Source: Kiloniellales bacterium (GTDB taxonomy: Bacteria > Pseudomonadota > Alphaproteobacteria > Kiloniellales > JAKSBE01). From it: a DNA stretch of 5,546 nucleotides. Position numbers and translations under genes: made by a program. A model generated the notes under the pieces. That model made no database searches and was not told where the DNA came from. It saw only the letters and a program-made list of their open reading frames with translations. How positions within the stretch are numbered: the stretch's first letter is position 1; each line of letters opens with the position of its first letter. Below, piece by piece: positions 4,731 through 5,546 of this stretch. Location: NCBI GenBank assembly GCA_030067055.1, contig JASJAL010000311.1, positions 1 through 5,546 on the forward strand, given 5' to 3'.

Positions 4731-5546
4731 GCTACCCCTGCGCCGGCAGCATGGCCCTCGTAGACCTCGCGCAGCCGCAGGGTCAGGAGTCCGGGATGGC
4801 CGTTGCCGACGGGCTGGTCGTCGATCCGGGTCACCGGCATGACGAAGTTGGTGCTCGAGGTGATGAAGGCTTCGCGCGCCTGCAGGGCTTCCTCGACCGT
4901 GAAAGCACGCTCCTCCAGTTCGACACCCTCGCTTTCGGCCAAACGCAGCAACGCGAGACGGGTAATGCCGTTGAGGATGGCGTTGCTGGCTTCCCGGGTC
5001 ACCAGCTTGTTGTCCCCGGTGACGATCCAGGCGTTGGTGGAGGTGCCCTCGGTCACCCGGCCGTCCTCCCCGACCATCCAGGCTTCGAAGGCGCCGGCTT
5101 CCACCGCAGCTTGCTTGCCCAGCACATTAGGAAGCAAGGATACAGATTTGATATCACAGCGTTTCCAGCGAATGTCCGGGAGCGTGATCACGGCCACGCC
5201 CTCGGCCAGCTGCTTGGCGCTGTGCGGTTTGGTCTGGCGGGTGGTCATGACCAGGGCCGGCGCTGCCGCCTTCGGAAACTTGTGGTCGCGGGGCGCGACC
5301 CCGCGGGTCACCTGCATGTAGAGGAAGCCGTTGCTCAGTCCGTTGCGTCGCATCAACTCGTGGCTGACCAGCTTCAGCGCCGCCCGCGACATCGGCATTG
5401 CGATCCGCAACTCGTCGAGGGAGCGCTCCAGCCGGTCGAGGTGCGGGTCCTCGTCGACCAGCGTGCCCTGGACCACCGGGACCACCTCGTAGACCCCGTC
5501 GGCGAACTGGTAGCCGCGATCCTCGATATGTACCGACGCTTCGCCC
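4727..5546 (-). CDS. dat: D-amino acid aminotransferase (5' partial)
   Basis: This is a PLP-dependent class IV aminotransferase that moves amino groups between D-amino acids and 2-oxo acids, for example making D-glutamate or D-alanine for peptidoglycan. The frame is open to the right edge, giving 272 residues; about 12-15 N-terminal residues are missing against the 280-290 usual length. Seen residues: EDRGYQFADGVYE (8-20), VTRGVAPRDH (79-88), PLP lysine K133 in CDIKSVSLLPNV, and VTEGTSTN (164-171) with phosphate-side E166. With an offset of 12, Y19, R86, H88 and K133 match Y31, R98, H100 and K145 of the Bacillus enzyme. The first three form its substrate carboxylate trap, favouring a D-amino acid enzyme over a branched-chain (IlvE) one. 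A GTG at 5485 is an internal codon, not the start, because conserved family sequence continues upstream of it. The next gene overlaps by 4 bases. In related genomes ntrX commonly precedes this gene. Confidence 0.94.
   Translation of the reverse strand, partial: GEASVHIEDRGYQFADGVYEVVPVVQGTLVDEDPHLDRLERSLDELRIAMPMSRAALKLVSHELMRRNGLSNGFLYMQVTRGVAPRDHKFPKAAAPALVMTTRQTKPHSAKQLAEGVAVITLPDIRWKRCDIKSVSLLPNVLGKQAAVEAGAFEAWMVGEDGRVTEGTSTNAWIVTGDNKLVTREASNAILNGITRLALLRLAESEGVELEERAFTVEEALQAREAFITSSTNFVMPVTRIDDQPVGNGHPGLLTLRLREVYEGHAAGAGVA

Noticed and set aside
5483..5485. GTG as the start of the transaminase
   Set aside because: Conserved family sequence (EDRGYQFADGVYE) continues in frame upstream to the window edge, so the true start is outside.

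Overview
The window looks like ordinary chromosome from a GC-rich alphaproteobacterium, probably in or near the Rhodospirillales. The coding DNA has a strong G/C bias at third codon positions. The run of D-amino acid transaminase, hfq, hflX and mazG matches the block known to lie downstream of ntrYX in many alphaproteobacteria; ntrYX itself is not in view. No tRNA, rRNA, insertion sequence, phage gene or CRISPR array was seen, and almost all of the window is protein-coding.

Layout from left to right. (1) Positions 1-475, minus strand: the N-terminal 158 residues of a Nudix-fold protein, cut by the left edge. Its catalytic Nudix box is degraded, which points to an NrtR-like transcription factor rather than an enzyme. 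(2) Positions 476-632: a divergent intergenic region with an AT-rich island. It holds a perfect 8+8 bp inverted repeat overlapping a good sigma-70-like promoter for the Nudix gene. (3) Positions 633-1442, plus strand: mazG. (4) Positions 1445-1463: a 7-bp hairpin between the convergent ends of mazG and the next gene. (5) Positions 1456-2307, minus strand: an inositol-monophosphatase-family phosphatase. (6) Positions 2304-3644, minus: hflX. (7) Positions 3670-3921, minus: hfq. (8) A 146-bp gap with an inverted repeat. (9) Positions 4068-4730, minus: a HAD-superfamily phosphatase. (10) Positions 4727-5546, minus: a D-amino acid aminotransferase missing only about its first 12-15 residues at the right edge.

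The minus-strand genes read as one or two operons, in the order dat, HAD phosphatase, then hfq, hflX, IMPase. Two junctions (dat/HAD and hflX/IMPase) use the same 4-base GTGA stop-start overlap, and hflX starts with TTG. Common themes are post-transcriptional and ribosome-linked control (Hfq, HflX) and small-metabolite housekeeping (MazG, the two phosphatases, the transaminase). The most interesting part is the left end: a probable non-catalytic Nudix regulator, a dyad operator over its own promoter, and a divergent mazG that could share control. No clearly new system is visible; the rest is a conserved housekeeping neighbourhood.
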